Below are positions 10,849-22,950 of a DNA stretch of 64,000 nucleotides, piece after piece (position 1 is the first letter of the stretch; each line of letters starts with the position of its first letter). The stretch is from Parapristionchus giblindavisi (lineage: Eukaryota; Nematoda; Chromadorea; Rhabditida; Diplogasteridae), in NCBI GenBank assembly GCA_943737045.1, contig CALSFV010000020.1, positions 620,001-684,000 of the forward strand. Direction: 5' to 3'. The notes beneath the pieces were generated by a model that saw only the letters and a program-made list of their open reading frames with translations, was not told where the DNA came from and made no database searches. The position numbers and the translations under genes were made by a program.

Positions 10849-13800
10849 TTACTTTTTCTTTCCCCATTTTTTGATGATGACACTTCGAATTGCCGGATTT
10901 TTGTAAGTGATAAATGTTGATGAATATAGTACACTCATTGATTGAAACTAAAATATATGACAAATCAGGTGTTTTTTGTTCAAATCTATAGCCTTACAAA
11001 GTAGTAGAAGAATTCCAAAATGCCAAATGTTTTGGTACTGTGACCTTGTACAAACGATGTGTATATGTATCCCATGAGAATTGAAGAAACCTGGAACAAA
11101 TAAAAGAAAAAAAAACGGAACGATCGATGTTATTTTCTAAAATAAAACTTACTTTCAATATGAGATTTCCACAGTATATTGGGTGCATGGCCGCTGCAAT
11201 ATCTAACGATTCCTTAGCCTGAATATCATCTATATTTTTTACTCTCCGTGTACGTTCTCTGGTATTTCGAAACTTAAAGTCTACTTAAACTACGTCACAG
11301 ACTTGAAGTAGACTTTAAAGACGTTACGTTAAGTAGGCAGCGCTGTTATCACTACTCTATGGGATAGATGAGTGGTCGCGCTAACTTCTCGCATGTCACT
11401 TGGCAGTCGCACAACAAGGTGTGAGGGATTTACATGAACTTCGCGGGTCTAAATCTCTAAGTTTAACTTGAAATAGACTTACAAGTCTACTTCAAGGGCA
11501 GACTTTAAGTAGATTTTTAGTTTCAAAATACCAGAGTTGAGAGGATAAGTCTATTCTGAAGAGGTTTGTTTTATTTAAAGCTCGAAGTAATCCTAATTTT
11601 CATAATGATTTTTCCTTTCAGGAAAACACGTTGTTGTACAATTCCGCATATAAAGGGGGGTGCATCACTGCGGACACCTCGGGTCAAAAATATAGAATTG
11701 TGACTATTTTAAAAAGTCGAGATTCATTTCAAAAGTATCGAACCTGATATCTTGCATTGAGAGTGCTATAAGCTGTTTTGAAAACTAGTTTCTGACAATA
11801 TTTCATCCCCCAATAATTAACCTGAAAGAATTAATCGATAATAAAAGAAGGCGCGCAATTGCTAAAGCATAGTGCGAGTTTTATGAATACGAAATTTAAT
11901 TAAATAAAAAAACTGACAATGATGGTTAAACTATCGAGGATATTGAATATGATAAGACTTAGATCAATCAAATCTGTAAATACCACCCGAATTATTCTTA
12001 TTTTCTATAATTATGAAATGTAATAATATAATACTTACTTAGCATGGCCATGCAGTATCCGTTTATAAGCCCACCAATAATCTGAAAAGTGTAATGATCT
12101 GTTCAAAAGTTGCGAAATGAAAAGAAAGACAGCGAAAAGTGTCCTCATTTTACGCATCCTCTTTTTCGATCAGTTTCGCTTCTTTTGAACTCCACAAAAG
12201 GATTGATATAGCTTCGTCAACAATCTCCTCGCAGCACAATCTCTTATCATATCATATAATATCTCTCATTGGTGTGGATCAAAGAACAGTGAAGTGAAGA
12301 GATCGACACCATCTGGTAGCATTTCTAACTCGACTCACCGTTGTGGCTGTAAACACAGTTAAGGCAGACGTTGCTAGCGCTTCATTATCATGATATTTCT
12401 CTGCATTATAAGCAGAATAAATTCTTTCAACAGCAATAGCCAATTCGAATAATGAAACTGATGTATAACACATACAATTTATAGCCAAGATATACAACTT
12501 GTACTCTAGAAAAAGAATAGTATTATATTCATCATTGGATTTTTATTATACAGTATCGCCAGAAAGTAATCGGACACTTTTTCATTTTTTTTATAACTTT
12601 TGATCCAGGAAAGCAATCATGCTGATCTTTTGAGTCAATATAGAGAATTTATCAAGGAATATTACCATGATGTGTTGGTGTAATTATCTTAGTTAATTTT
12701 TGCGTAGTGATGAAGCTACCGAAGTACACTTTTTTTTTTGAAAATTCCCATTTCTTTAGTGAAAATCCCTGTTCTTCGGGAACACTGTGAGTGTGGTGAC
12801 CCCCACTAGGGCTGTACAGTCAAACAATCAGGAATGGCTCCGACTCCGATTTCAAGCTGTGGCATGATTGCAACTTTGACCTCCAAATTTCATAACTCAG
12901 CTTCTAGATGTGCTAACGACCCATTCTAAGTGCCAAAATGATGCTAGAGGCAAGTAATGCTTAGAGCCAGATTATGGTAGTCATAGCTCGCCATTCGCCC
13001 TCAGGGCATAAAAATAATTTTTTTAGAAAGACTGATTTTGAGACTGTACCGTTTAGAGGGCAGGTCTTCTAAAATTATGGTTCCTGCTCATTGATGAAAT
13101 CTCTTAGTTTCAAAGTACCAATGCATGTTAGAGATGTTCACAAAAGTTTTTACACTATTGCTAAACTTTGATCTTTGATCTTTGTATTTTGATCTTTACT
13201 CGCTACAACCGAGTATACCTCAGCAGAACGTTTGCTGCGGGTCTGAAACGAATCGGAACTTAACCAAAATAAGGAAAATAAATGTATGATACATTGCTAA
13301 GCTGCATGAGCGGCAACCATAATTTTAGAAGACCTGCCCTCTAAACGGTACAGTCTCAAAATCAGTCTTTCTAAAAAAATTATTTTTTATGCCCTGAGGG
13401 CGAATGGCGAGCTTTGACTACCATAATCTGGCTCTAAGCATTACTTGCCACTAGCATTATTTTGGCACTTAGAACGGGTCGTTCATCTAGAAGCTGAGTT
13501 ATGAAATTTGGAGGTCAAAGTTGCAATCATGCCACAGCTTAAAATCGGAGTCGGAGCCATTCCGGATTGTTTGACTGTACAGCCCTAGTGGGGGTCCCCA
13601 CTCTCACAGTGTTCCCGAAGAACAGGGCTTTTCACTAAAGAAATGGGAATTTTCTATAAAGTGTACTTCGGTAGCTTCATCACTACGCAAAAATTAACTA
13701 AGATAATTACACCAACACATCATGGTAATATTCCTTGATAAATTCTCTATATTGACTCAAAAGATCAGCATGATTGCTTTCCTGGATCAAAAGTTTTAAA

Positions 13801-14922
13801 AAAATGAAAAAAGTGTCCGATTACTTTCTGGCGATACTGTATGTAAAGTGACGATTTAAATCAATATTCCATAATCACGCTAAATTTGGTTCAGCGTCGC
13901 CATACAGTATTGGCGTAAAGTCATGGGAAGCTTTTTCTTTTTTTTGTTGTAAATTTTGAAACAGGAATGCGATGAAGCATCTTTTGAGTCAACGTCCGCA
14001 ACTTATTAAGGAATAAAACCATGTAATTAAATTAGTTTACAGCAGCGTAGTGATGAAGCAACCGAAATACACTTTTTGAACACGTATAGTTCGGAGTCAG
14101 GAAGTTGCATTGACAAAAGAACAGATTGTTTGGAGTCGAATTTTGGAGGATTGGACTACTGGCAAAGTTGATATCAGGGGAGTGGAAGGACTTCGTATGC
14201 GTCATCATTACGCAACAGTGAACTAATTTAATTAAACCCACACATTACGGTTGTGTTCCTTGATGAATTCAAAAGATCATTGCTTTCCCGGATGAAAAGT
14301 TACAAACAAAAAAAAAAGCGCCCCATGACTTTATGGCGATACTGTAAAATCAATTTAACGTGAGTTCATAAGATCAATAAACCAAAAACATATTATTATT
14401 ATTATCATAAACCTGGATCATCATGACTCGTTGATAAATATCCTGATGTACTCAACAATGATGGGAACATCACAGCAGAATCAGAAATTAGAAGACTTTC
14501 CATGGCCAGAGCCCATGCGGTCATTAAAAAACTGGAAATATTTGGCATTTTACAGCGAAAACAACAAAAAAAATTTTTCTTTGTAACTTGAAAAGATATT
14601 TTAAATACTTTGAAACAGCACTAGGTCGGATAAGAATTCTCCAATGATAACCGACTGGAATTGCATATAAGGAACAAGAGCTAATAAATAGAAATTGAAT
14701 GTGCATAGTTCTCATCCATTAGGATCTCATTCCACGGATCTCGTACGACCTAGTGTCTTTGAAGAAACAGTAATATTAAGACACTTACCGACAATTTACG
14801 TGCAACGCTGCATTTTGAGTAGCGAAAATCAAAATGCACACAGGAATGGTTGAAAATATGGTAGATATGAAGACAGTTGTTAGAAATATTGGATAATCGT
14901 TGAGAAAATCGAGATAATACAT
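10849..14922 (-). CDS. Sre-like seven-transmembrane chemoreceptor (partial model)
   Basis: Minus-strand exons that join in phase: 12339-12505, 12039-12081, 11918-11973, 11744-11821, 11153-11218, 10998-11090, 10849-10947 (stop TAA). Upstream, 14789-14922 (start ATG at 14922) gives TM1 followed by ALHVNC, like the H-x-N of Sre proteins, and roughly 14600-14710 may be TM2. The exon(s) linking that part to 12505 are unresolved. Diagnostic features are FELAIAVERIYSAYNAEKY after TM3, ARYQ|AKESL matching the Sre RYQ-x-KEN motif, and the C-terminal YKNPAIR...KKW. Sre receptors are thought to be chemosensory GPCRs expressed in sensory neurons. Introns contain two Tc1-type palindromes, a fold-back with a SINE remnant, and a piece of a CTLD exon, none of which interrupts an identified exon. 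Confidence 0.7.
11262..11531. mobile_element. Fold-back MITE with a SINE family 1 remnant inside
   Basis: The ends GGTATTTCGAAACTTAAAGT and TTTTTAGTTTCAAAATACC are inverted. Between them, around 11325-11400, is an inverted piece of the tRNA-like SINE (CATGCGAGAAGTTAGCGC on the minus strand, as at 17.7 kb). It looks like a nested insertion. Confidence 0.6.
11548..11655 (+). pseudogene. Fragment of a C-type lectin gene (end of exon 2, intron, start of exon 3)
   Basis: Matches 6530-6634 of gene B: the end of exon 2 (TCTATTCTGAAGAG), an intron of similar length and AT content, the acceptor CCTTTCAG, and the exon 3 start through TCCGCATATAAAG. The match then stops at a run of G. Because the intron is retained, it arose from DNA and not from reverse-transcribed mRNA. 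It lies in an intron of the Sre-like gene, antisense to that gene. Confidence 0.85.
12551..13839. mobile_element. Palindromic Tc1/mariner-type non-autonomous element, 1.29 kb
   Basis: Arms of roughly 530 bp, 12551-13084 and about 13317-13839, are near-perfect inverted copies starting CAGTATCGCCAGAAAGTAAT. The element is flanked by TA on both sides (12549-12550 and 13840-13841), the Tc1/mariner target duplication. There is no transposase ORF. The loop holds TTTGATC heptamers. Confidence 0.88.
13905..14344. mobile_element. Second Tc1/mariner-type fold-back element, 440 bp
   Basis: The ends CAGTATTGGCGTAAAGTCAT and ATGACTTTATGGCGATACTG are inverted and TA-flanked (13903-13904, 14345-14346). It shares the CAGTATNGCC terminus with the 1.29-kb neighbour but differs inside. 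Confidence 0.82.
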
Positions 14923-15142
14923 GTTACACCAAGCGTAGATAGACAATGTTTTGCTTCGTAGACCATTAGCTCGTTATCATCTGACATATTCGCCGTTATG
15001 CGCATTGGTACTATAATATGTGCGTGAAGGCCGTCTCGTCATTATAGCGAAATATTGTTTTCCCATGCGTGGTCGGAACGCTTATTCATCACTGATCAGC
15101 GCATATGTCACTCATTGCTACAATGAAAACTGCAAAAGGTTG

Positions 15143-15214
15143 TGGAGGTATGGGGAATCGAACCCCAGACTTCTCGCATGCAAAGCGAGCGCTCTACCCC
15201 TGAGCTATACCCCC
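15143..15214 (-). tRNA. tRNA-Ala (anticodon UGC)
   Basis: The 72-nt cloverleaf has acceptor stem GGGGGTA/TACCTCC with the G3-U70 wobble that identifies alanine tRNAs, and discriminator A. Anticodon stem CTCGC/GCGAG holds loop TTTGCAT. The T arm has GGTTCGATTCC. No intron. Identical to the copy at 29177-29248. Confidence 0.97.
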
Positions 15215-15575
15215 GTTGAAATTAAGTTCAAATTTAGTGTGAACATGTCCAGAAAAGAAGGAATGGTAAAGATGTGCACATTCATTGTCTTTCAACATTT
15301 AAATCAATGATATATATTTAATAAGATGTTATGGTTATCATATTAATTGTTTATATACATATATATCCCCATAAGAATTGAATCTACCTAAAAAGAAGAA
15401 ATAATGAGCACTTGGAATATAAAATATCTTCAGCATTTCTTTTATTTACCGATGTTTGTAGGGATGTACAAAAAATTGTCTCGTTACAAAAAAAAGTTAG
15501 GTGTGATCATTTATCGAAGAAGGAATTAAGAATTTTTTTTGCTCAAGCAAAAAAAATTATTTCCGAGTAATTTTA

Positions 15576-15627
15576 TCGAATCGAACCCCTGACTTCTCGC
15601 ATGCGAAGCGAGAGCTCTACCCCCCCT
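15576..15627 (-). pseudogene. Degenerate tRNA-Ala remnant (CGC anticodon loop)
   Basis: It keeps the anticodon arm CTCGC-TTCGCAT-GCGAG and the T arm GGGGTTCGATTCG. The acceptor stem and most of the D arm are gone. It lies 360 nt from the intact tRNA-Ala, suggesting a decayed local duplicate. Confidence 0.7.
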
Positions 15628-15701
15628 CGATTCACTCTCCTTTTGCAATGTCACAAGACAAAGGAAATTTTAGATAAAATTTATGCATTGATTGACTTCA
15701 T

Positions 15702-18700
15702 TCAAACGGAATTCATGACAACATGGAATCCTCTAACATGAGCTCCACTCGTAGCATTCCAATGGAGTCTCATCGAATTAGAATTCGCACGTACTGTTTG
15801 AAGATTTGAACCGAGGGCTCCGGAAAATCTACAATATGGATCAATTTAAAGAAGGGGACCAACGAGTTTTTTCGTGACTAAACTGGCCAGGCAGAACTTT
15901 AGATCACATCTCCCTGTATACAAAAACAATTTTCTCTAAAATTTTAGGAGAACAGGAATGTCGTAATCCGAGCATAAAGTTCATTGATCCCCCAGGGAAA
16001 GGCGCGAGTTTTTGAATTTGAAGAACGCATATAAAGAAAATTGCAAACGAGAATCGAACCCACGTAGCGAGGATACTAGCGCAAACCACTGTCCACTGAG
16101 CTACACGCTCTATGCATCCGTTCGCTCATATCTAATAGAGAACATAATGCCACTTCCTATGTCCCATGTTCTTCTTGTCAATAGTGCATTCCAAATCTCG
16201 TGGGTCCCCTTCTTTAAGCATTTCTCTCTTCATCTTTTTTAAGGTTTGATTAAAGGAACACTCCAAGCTAATTTTGCTCCTCGCTCTTGCAACGCTCTCG
16301 TAGACAAAGAGAGCTAGATAGCGTTGTCAGAGCGGAGAGATTCAAATTTGCTCCATTGTGTGTATTTAAATAAACCTTACGTTTTGAGAATGGTACTTCC
16401 AAACAAGCCATCATAAACTGTTAGTGTATCACAACATAGATTCGACTCGAAGAATTGAATATCCAACTCGACCTGAATAAAACTTATGAATAAAAATGAA
16501 TTGTTTTGTTGCTTACTCTCTTGTTCGGATCAGATTCGAGAAGAATGTAATCACAAGAGATGGGACCACTTGCTTGAGGATACGAAGGAGAGTAGATCTG
16601 AGATAAAGATCAAAGATCAATTAATAGAGTTTGAAGATCAATTTACATGATCTCCAGGTCCCCATTGGGCATCCACTGGGCATCCGGCCGGTTGTGGATC
16701 AGAAACGATGAAAGCTGAAATTATATTCATTTTATATATCTTTAATGGGGCCATCGTAACAATTACATATTCAGCAAGAAATCATTACGCTAGTCTTGTT
16801 GTAAAGTGAACTCGGAAGCGGTTTTTAAGGCATGCACCGAGCTTATTTTACTCTCCGCGCTGGCAACATTCTCTCGCAGACAAAGAAACCGAGAGACTGT
16901 GGGTAGAGAGAAGAGTTTCAATTTAGCAAAAAAAAACAAGTTTTACCAGGTCGTGTGCATAGATAAGGTAGACGAGTACTAGAACAATCAACATTCATCC
17001 ATTGTCCGGGTAAGAATCCCGTCTGCATTGCAATGCAATCACCATAGGCTCGATTGGGAAAACCTACAACCAAATATCATTTATTTATTTATCGTACACC
17101 ACAGGGGCTTCATCAAGTACAAAATGCTAGAGTGCAAATAAATTATGTGAAAAATCAAAATATCATCATCTGAATGTTATGATGAAAATGTATAAAGTAA
17201 TTCGTTTACAAAGATTTAATCGAAAATAATATTAGTGACTTACCAGAAACGTAGTTCTGATAGTCAACAGACGAACCATCAGCCCATGTATAGTTTCCAT
17301 AATCACTGAAATTTAGGAAAAAAACTGAAACTGAAGCTGACTATGTCGTAAGGATAACTTTACCACAAGAATTGGACTTTGGTGTTATTTTTCATAATTT
17401 AGTTAAAAAAAGATACGATACTTTTTTTTAGAACAATGAGAACTCGAATAATGTAAACGAATTTGACTCATTATTTTTTTCACAAACAAATCAAAAAGTT
17501 GACATATATAATATAAATATTACTTACTCGACGGACAATCCAATGTGCATTCCATCCATCCATCCATAAGAGACTCCAGTACGACGAACGAAATCGTTTA
17601 ACTAAATAAAGAAATAAAATATTAGAACAAATTGTACAAGGGAAAAGCCCAGGCCCTCAATCTAAAATCGCTCACATCACTCTCGTGCGAATGTCAAGTG
17701 ATATGCGAGAAGTTAGCGCCGCCACTCATCTCTCCTATAGCTCAGTGGTAAACGGTTGGACTCTTTACCTATTTGTCGCAAGTTCGAAAGCTATTGCCGA
17801 ATATTCAAAATTTTCGAAAAGTGCGAAGTTCCCTGCACTGGCCAGATGGCTCGAGAGAATCCACATTTAAAGGCATACCCGAGCCATTTTGAAACTGTCC
17901 GCTCTAGCAATTCTCTCTGGCTTTCTGTGTTAACAAGTGATCGTTGCGAGAGCGGAAAGTAAGAGCAGCTGTGATGTAAAACTTTAAAATGCAAACAAAT
18001 GTACTCACAGATTGATCATGGATCACAGAAAGATCTGAATTTTGTCCACCACAATCGCTCCGGGCACTCTTCCAATTCTTCGCGTCGCCTTGTATTTTGT
18101 AACAGATATCACTGCCTTTTCCCGATGAAAGAATATCGAAATCATCACAAGGACTGGCTGAAATTTAGGCTTATACTACTATAATCTCTTCTTTTCATTA
18201 AATAATTTATACGGTCAGATCGGCGCTCTTCACTCAACTTAACATATCGGGGACTGGGTGAAATAGTCTTTGATGCGATGTTTTCACGTTTGCACCCATC
18301 TAAGCATACGGAAAAGATGATAAAGATAATAATAAATAATAGAGAGAAAAGATGACATAGATGGTAAAGATAATAAAGGTCGATTTGTCATCATTTAGTC
18401 GTACTGTACATGGATTGGTCATGATATTTAAATTTAATAAATTATGCGCTTTTCACGACCTCGAACATGATAGATGCCTAAAGAAAAACGCCTTGAAAGT
18501 GAATATTTTAACCGACTTAAGCATTTGTAAAATTAGAACAAAATACATAAAGAAAAAAGATAAATCTCATGAAACAATTTGATTGCTTAAACTATTAACT
18601 AAATATTTTAGTATGATAATAAAAAGGTACACTCCCAGCTCATTTGCAACTTTCCGCTCTGGCAACGTTCTCTCGTTGATAATAAAAGCCAGTGCGTAGA

Positions 18701-20131
18701 GTTTCAAATTAGTTCGGGGTCCTTTGACACTCACAGGTTCTTTGAGGGGCCTTGCACACGATATTGTGAACATTATATGAAGTATCCAATGCTCGATGCC
18801 ATTTAAGATCATCACTCACATAGAAATGTTGAGTCTCCGACTTACTGTCACAGACGTAATCCTCTGAAAAAAACAATGGTTGTATGTTAATGCGAAGCCT
18901 TCAAATCCGAGGAACAATTGCATCAGACCACCGCAGAATCTATTAGAACAACGTTATTAGCAGAACTTTTAAAAGTTTGAATTACGGCGCGGAGAAGGTC
19001 TGACGGGTTAGGTATGATGACGTGGAGAGGCAATCGAGAGTTAGGAGAGAGATTGCAGAGCTACGTTGCATCTCTGTTTACATACAGTTTGTCATTTTCT
19101 TATGCAAGTATTTTTTATGCGGACAATATATATATATGCAGTGTTTCGTGCGAAACATTCAAAATGTTAAATGGTCAACAGCAACGTTTATAAAGGTTGT
19201 ATAGTAATTTTAATATTGATTGATGTTTAAGAAAAGTTGGTTCAATGCGGAATTTCCGCGCCTCCGATATTTTTTCCCAAATTTTCAAAACTTATCGTCC
19301 TCGAAAAGTAACGAACCATCAAAATTGGTGTAATTGGCAATTTTTCCATCTGGCCAAATATAATTCTGTCCATCGCATTGAAGAGCGATCCAATAACTTA
19401 GTGAGTTGCTGTTGGCGACTGTTGATGCAGAATTGTACAACCACATGTTCTCCTTAAAAGATTAAGAGCCAAATGTCGATTTTCAATTTTTGAATTTTGC
19501 GATGCTAAATAAAAAAATTCAGAAATTCGCGTTTTAGAGAACTTTTTTAAAATTTTTCTTGTGAATTCATTTTCTGTCCAAAAATACATATAATATTTTT
19601 TAAAGATTTATAATAAGTAACCTCGTCTGAATTGATGGTAGGGAGTGCAGCCGAGTCGTCACTACACTTGTCGAGAGCCTCATTGTAGAAGTTATTGTTC
19701 AGATATTGAACCTTGACGATTTAAACATATGAATATTCGAAAAAAATAGAAGTTTAAAGACCTACTACTTTGAAGCACCATCCATCGTACCATGCGTCGT
19801 AGTTAGGTCCGCAAGAAGACACTGAAAATAGAAATAAAACAAATGAAATAAAGTGGAGATTTTCTTTTAAAAATTTTTTTCAATTTAATTTTTTTTTAAA
19901 TATATGAATTACACTGAAGGAAATGAGATCATGTAAATCATAATAATGTAATACTTCAAGACATCCCAAGGTGCTTTAAACCCTGTGATCTGGTCAAACT
20001 CTCTCGTTTTTTATCTACGCGAGAGTGTTGTTTAAAATGAGACCGGTATATTATACAATAATTAGAAATCGATTAAATAAACTCCCACCAAGAGTAGGAA
20101 GTATCAGAAGAGCAAACAACTTCAATTCCAT
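15702..20131 (-). CDS. Secreted protein with two C-type lectin-like domains and a CUB-like domain (gene C)
   Basis: Thirteen exons on the minus strand: 20089-20131, 19766-19821, 19622-19711, 19317-19452, 18735-18863, 18009-18157, 17528-17601, 17244-17305, 16947-17063, 16647-16714, 16517-16597, 16381-16472, 15702-15828. They total 1224 nt (407 aa), all phases consistent. It starts with a signal peptide (MELKLFALLILPTLG). CTLD1 has WCFK, YWIALQC and WPDGK. CTLD2 has CDDFDILSSGKG, GWMDGMHIGLS and WADGS. The CUB-like part has CDYILLE and CCDTLTVYDG and ends NSV-stop. Compared with gene B, an extra intron splits exon 2 after WCFK. SINE and hairpin elements fill several introns. The closest relative in the window is D. 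Confidence 0.94.
15865..16225 (-). mobile_element. tRNA-derived SINE-like element, family 2, copy a (last intron of gene C)
   Basis: Read on the minus strand: GAGCGTGTAGCTCAGTGG (A box) and GTGGGTTCGATTC (B box) with an anticodon-like arm, then a body with AACTCGCGCCTTTCCC and ACAGGGAGATGTGATC. The body is shared with 58525-58840. It differs from family 1 in head and tail. Confidence 0.7.
16253..16357. repeat. Hairpin element (GCTCTGGCAACGCTCTCTCG family), copy in gene C intron
   Basis: The left arm CTCTTGCAACGCTCTCGTAG and right arm GCGTTGTCAGAGCGGAGAG are self-complementary around AAAGAGAG. It begins near the common outer end AACACTCCAAGCTAATTT. Confidence 0.7.
16829..16927. repeat. Hairpin element copy in gene C intron
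   Basis: Left arm ACTCTCCGCGCTGGCAACAT, right arm GTAGAGAGAAGAGTTTCAA. More diverged than most copies. Confidence 0.65.
17665..17830 (+). mobile_element. SINE-like family 1 relative, partial (gene C intron)
   Basis: ATGCGAGAAGTTAGCGCC is followed by CCTATAGCTCAGTGGTAAAC (A box, closer to a true tRNA than other copies), GTCGCAAGTTCGAAAGC (B box) and TATTGCCGAA. The tail is short. Confidence 0.6.
17868..17975. repeat. Hairpin element copy, internally altered
   Basis: The left arm GAAACTGTCCGCTCTAGCAA and right arm GTTGCGAGAGCGGAAAGT are recognisable. The loop has changed to a longer TTTCTGTGTTAAC segment. Confidence 0.55.
18625..18716. repeat. Hairpin element copy in gene C intron, right arm eroded
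   Basis: Left arm CAACTTTCCGCTCTGGCAAC is clear. The right part keeps only AGAGTTTCAAATTAG. Confidence 0.6.
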
Positions 20132-20167
20132 TTTCGTGTTGGATGTCTATTCTATGCTCTATCAACG

Positions 20168-20261
20168 GTTATATATCAATAGCTTATCAGTTTCCAGACA
20201 ACGCCTTTCCGTCCATTTCCCTTTCATGTTTATGGTTGCAATATGGGTGCGAGATGATAAG
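20168..20261 (-). promoter_or_regulatory. Promoter of gene C: TATA-like box and two GATA sites
   Basis: In the sense (minus) direction: CTTATCA at 20255-20261, ACTGATAAGCT at 20181-20191, and TTGATATATAACC about 40-50 nt before the ATG at 20131. The block is conserved in order and spacing upstream of gene D, whereas the flanking introns differ. That pattern points to function. Confidence 0.6.
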
Positions 20262-20964
20262 CCTACCATGGTTTGACATGTCAGATCAGTTTGTATACAT
20301 AGGACTATTGTGATATTCAAAAGATATGAAAATACAAGAAAAAGTTGCGATACCGTATCTGAAATGAGGAGGGTTTTCACTACTGTACTTTTCTCTTCGC
20401 AGCTCTTGCAGTGAAGACAATTTTTCACAGCAAAAGAAAATGACCGTTTCTGGGATTAATAACTAATCCTTATGAGTTTAACTACAGAGGATTCGATGCC
20501 TCATGGCGAACACTGTTTTAATGGTGCTCAATTTTTCAGACTCTAAAATCATTCTCGGATTAAACAACGGTGAGGGTGTGGTCAATCATTGTAGGCTGAT
20601 TGAACTGATAAAAATCGACCTTATCTTCTTTGATATAAGTCTCTTATTCATCCCGGAAACTAAACTAATAATTAAGTTAGATTGCATTGGCCGTACAGCA
20701 ACACTTGTTTGTTTGGTACGAGAGTAGCAACATTGCCCATTTTCTGTACGAGCATAGCTAAATATATACAAACATTTTGATTACTGGTCCACCCAATATA
20801 TTACATAGCCAGAACCCCAATCATTTAAGCTAAATTGATTTCCTGTCCTGAACTTAATGATGCATTAGGAATTACCATCACACCATCTTAGTGCACTTCC
20901 TCATGGTAGACTCGGTTCAATCCGATATATAGTGAATTAATGCCACCGCTAGGTCTTGCCAACA

Positions 20965-21070
20965 TCTTAGATCATAGATCATCTTAGATCTTAGATCTTA
21001 GATCTTAGATCATAGATCATCTTAGATCTTAGATCTTAGATCATAGATCATCTTAGATCTCAATCTTAGA
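20965..21070. repeat. GATCTTA-type minisatellite
   Basis: Interleaved ATCTTAGATC and ATCATAGATC units repeat in tandem. They are related to the GATCAAA heptamers found in introns across the window. Confidence 0.75.
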
Positions 21071-22252
21071 CCACGTTTGATCTTTGATCTTACTTAATCT
21101 ACGTATGAAGACTCCCTTTTCATCCATCCCATTCCGTCCACCGTCAACTTCCCCATTCAATTATTCGATTATTTATTCAATAGTCTTTTCAAATGTTGTC
21201 ACATGTATGATCAATAAATAAATAAATATAAAATCAATTCGGAGAAGGCGATCTGAAGTGTGGAATGTTCCTTGCTTAACGACGCGTGATTGAGTCGAGT
21301 CGGTCCTTAAACGCTATTCCAGAATTGGTTCTCATTTTTGCTACAACGGATAAAGCAAACTCTAAACTCGCAAAAGTAGTCATGATCATGAGTTCGATCA
21401 TTTTATGACCTCAAAGATCTTTCATCCTTATCACTGACAAATCCTATTGTGGGGAATGATCACTCGTGCAAATATCAACTGAGTCACAATTCATTACAAA
21501 TGTATATCGAGTCGTCACTGATAAGAGCCTATCAATTTATCATGCGAAGACCAATTCATAAATAACGTGTGTGCATGAACAAGAGAAGAAATGCAGGAAA
21601 TTGTTTAGTTATTCGAAATTCCCATTGTCATTAAAAAAAAATTTCCCTATTTCCGACCCCTTTTAGGTATATTTTCCGACTGGAAAATTTTCAGGAAAAA
21701 AATGCCGGAAAACCGGAAAAATATACATTTCACAAATACATATCAAAAACAATATTTAGTTGATGATTTTTAGTCATTATTATCTGATCGGTAATAGTTC
21801 AGACCCATGATGCGCAAATAAGGAAGAACAATCGCGTATATAACGTTGTTCCTTTACGTAAAAATTCAACTCACGCAAAGGAACTAGGATTCTAAGTTTC
21901 ATACTGTTCATTTATAATTTTTGGGTGATTGTTATCTTTTGTTTGCAGCATCATGATCTTTTATCATTACTATATTCGCTTTGATCGTTTGCGAAACTAA
22001 TTGTTAGACAAAATACACGATAAAATGCGTTTTACAGAAATTTTTCGGTTTTACGATTTTCCGGATTTTCCCGGTATTTTAGACCGGAAAAAAGTTTTCC
22101 GTTTTTTTCCGAAATATATTTTCCGCACAATCCTGGTCGGGATACATTAATTTGAAGTAGGTCTACGATATCATCACTAAACAATTCGGTATTTTTTTAA
22201 TGTAACGTAAATGCAATGGATATATGCCATCCCCGATGTGTTCTATTGAAGG

Positions 22253-22367
<115 letters not shown>

Positions 22368-22397
22368 CTAATTATATACATATATCCATTGGAATTT

Positions 22398-22910
22398 AAG
22401 AGAACGGCTCGGTAAGACTCGAGCATTTTGACCCCCTGCCGGACATTCGCCAAGACTTTCGATCTGGGGCTCAATACTTTCATCATAGACACATACCGGG
22501 GGGAGACCGATGAAAGTTATAGTGAAAATGCCCTTGGGCTCAAACCCGGCTCACATATGATTCAAAAAAAAATTGAAAAATTCATAACTTTTCAATCGTG
22601 ATAGCTAGGACTTTTATTTATTTTTATTGGTGAATAACATGTCATGCACTCTTACAAACACTGCTGAACATTTATATCACATCGTTGTGAATATGTTTTT
22701 TCGTGTCTGATTTTCAGATTTTTCTGCTTCTATCCTCGTTGAAGCGCTAGCCCCAGTAATGGAATAGAGCATATTGTAGCCCTGACGATTGTGTACACAC
22801 ATGGTGGTCATATTCCCTTGGCCAGCCAACATTTCGCAGGCATCGAAAATTGCAACAGAATGTGAGCTATGTGTAAATTGTTAAAAAAAAACATCAAGAA
22901 TTTTTTATCC
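22398..22910. mobile_element. Half copy of the 2.2-kb TTAA palindrome
   Basis: Begins TTTAAGAGAACGGCTCGGTA and runs colinear with 35493-35990 (CCCTGCCGGACATTCGCC, AACCCGGCTCACATATG). It stops before the palindrome centre and has no opposite arm. Confidence 0.8.
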
Positions 22911-22950
22911 TACAATTGATACAAACAATTTATGCATTGATTGATTTCAT

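Noticed and set aside
10849..12505. Sre-like receptor as a pseudogene disrupted by a lectin fragment
   Set aside because: The apparent stop after RYQ is in an intron. The exons 11744-11821 and 11153-11218 join in phase as RYQ-AKESL, and an extra exon at 11918-11973 restores the frame, so no lesion was found in the identified exons.
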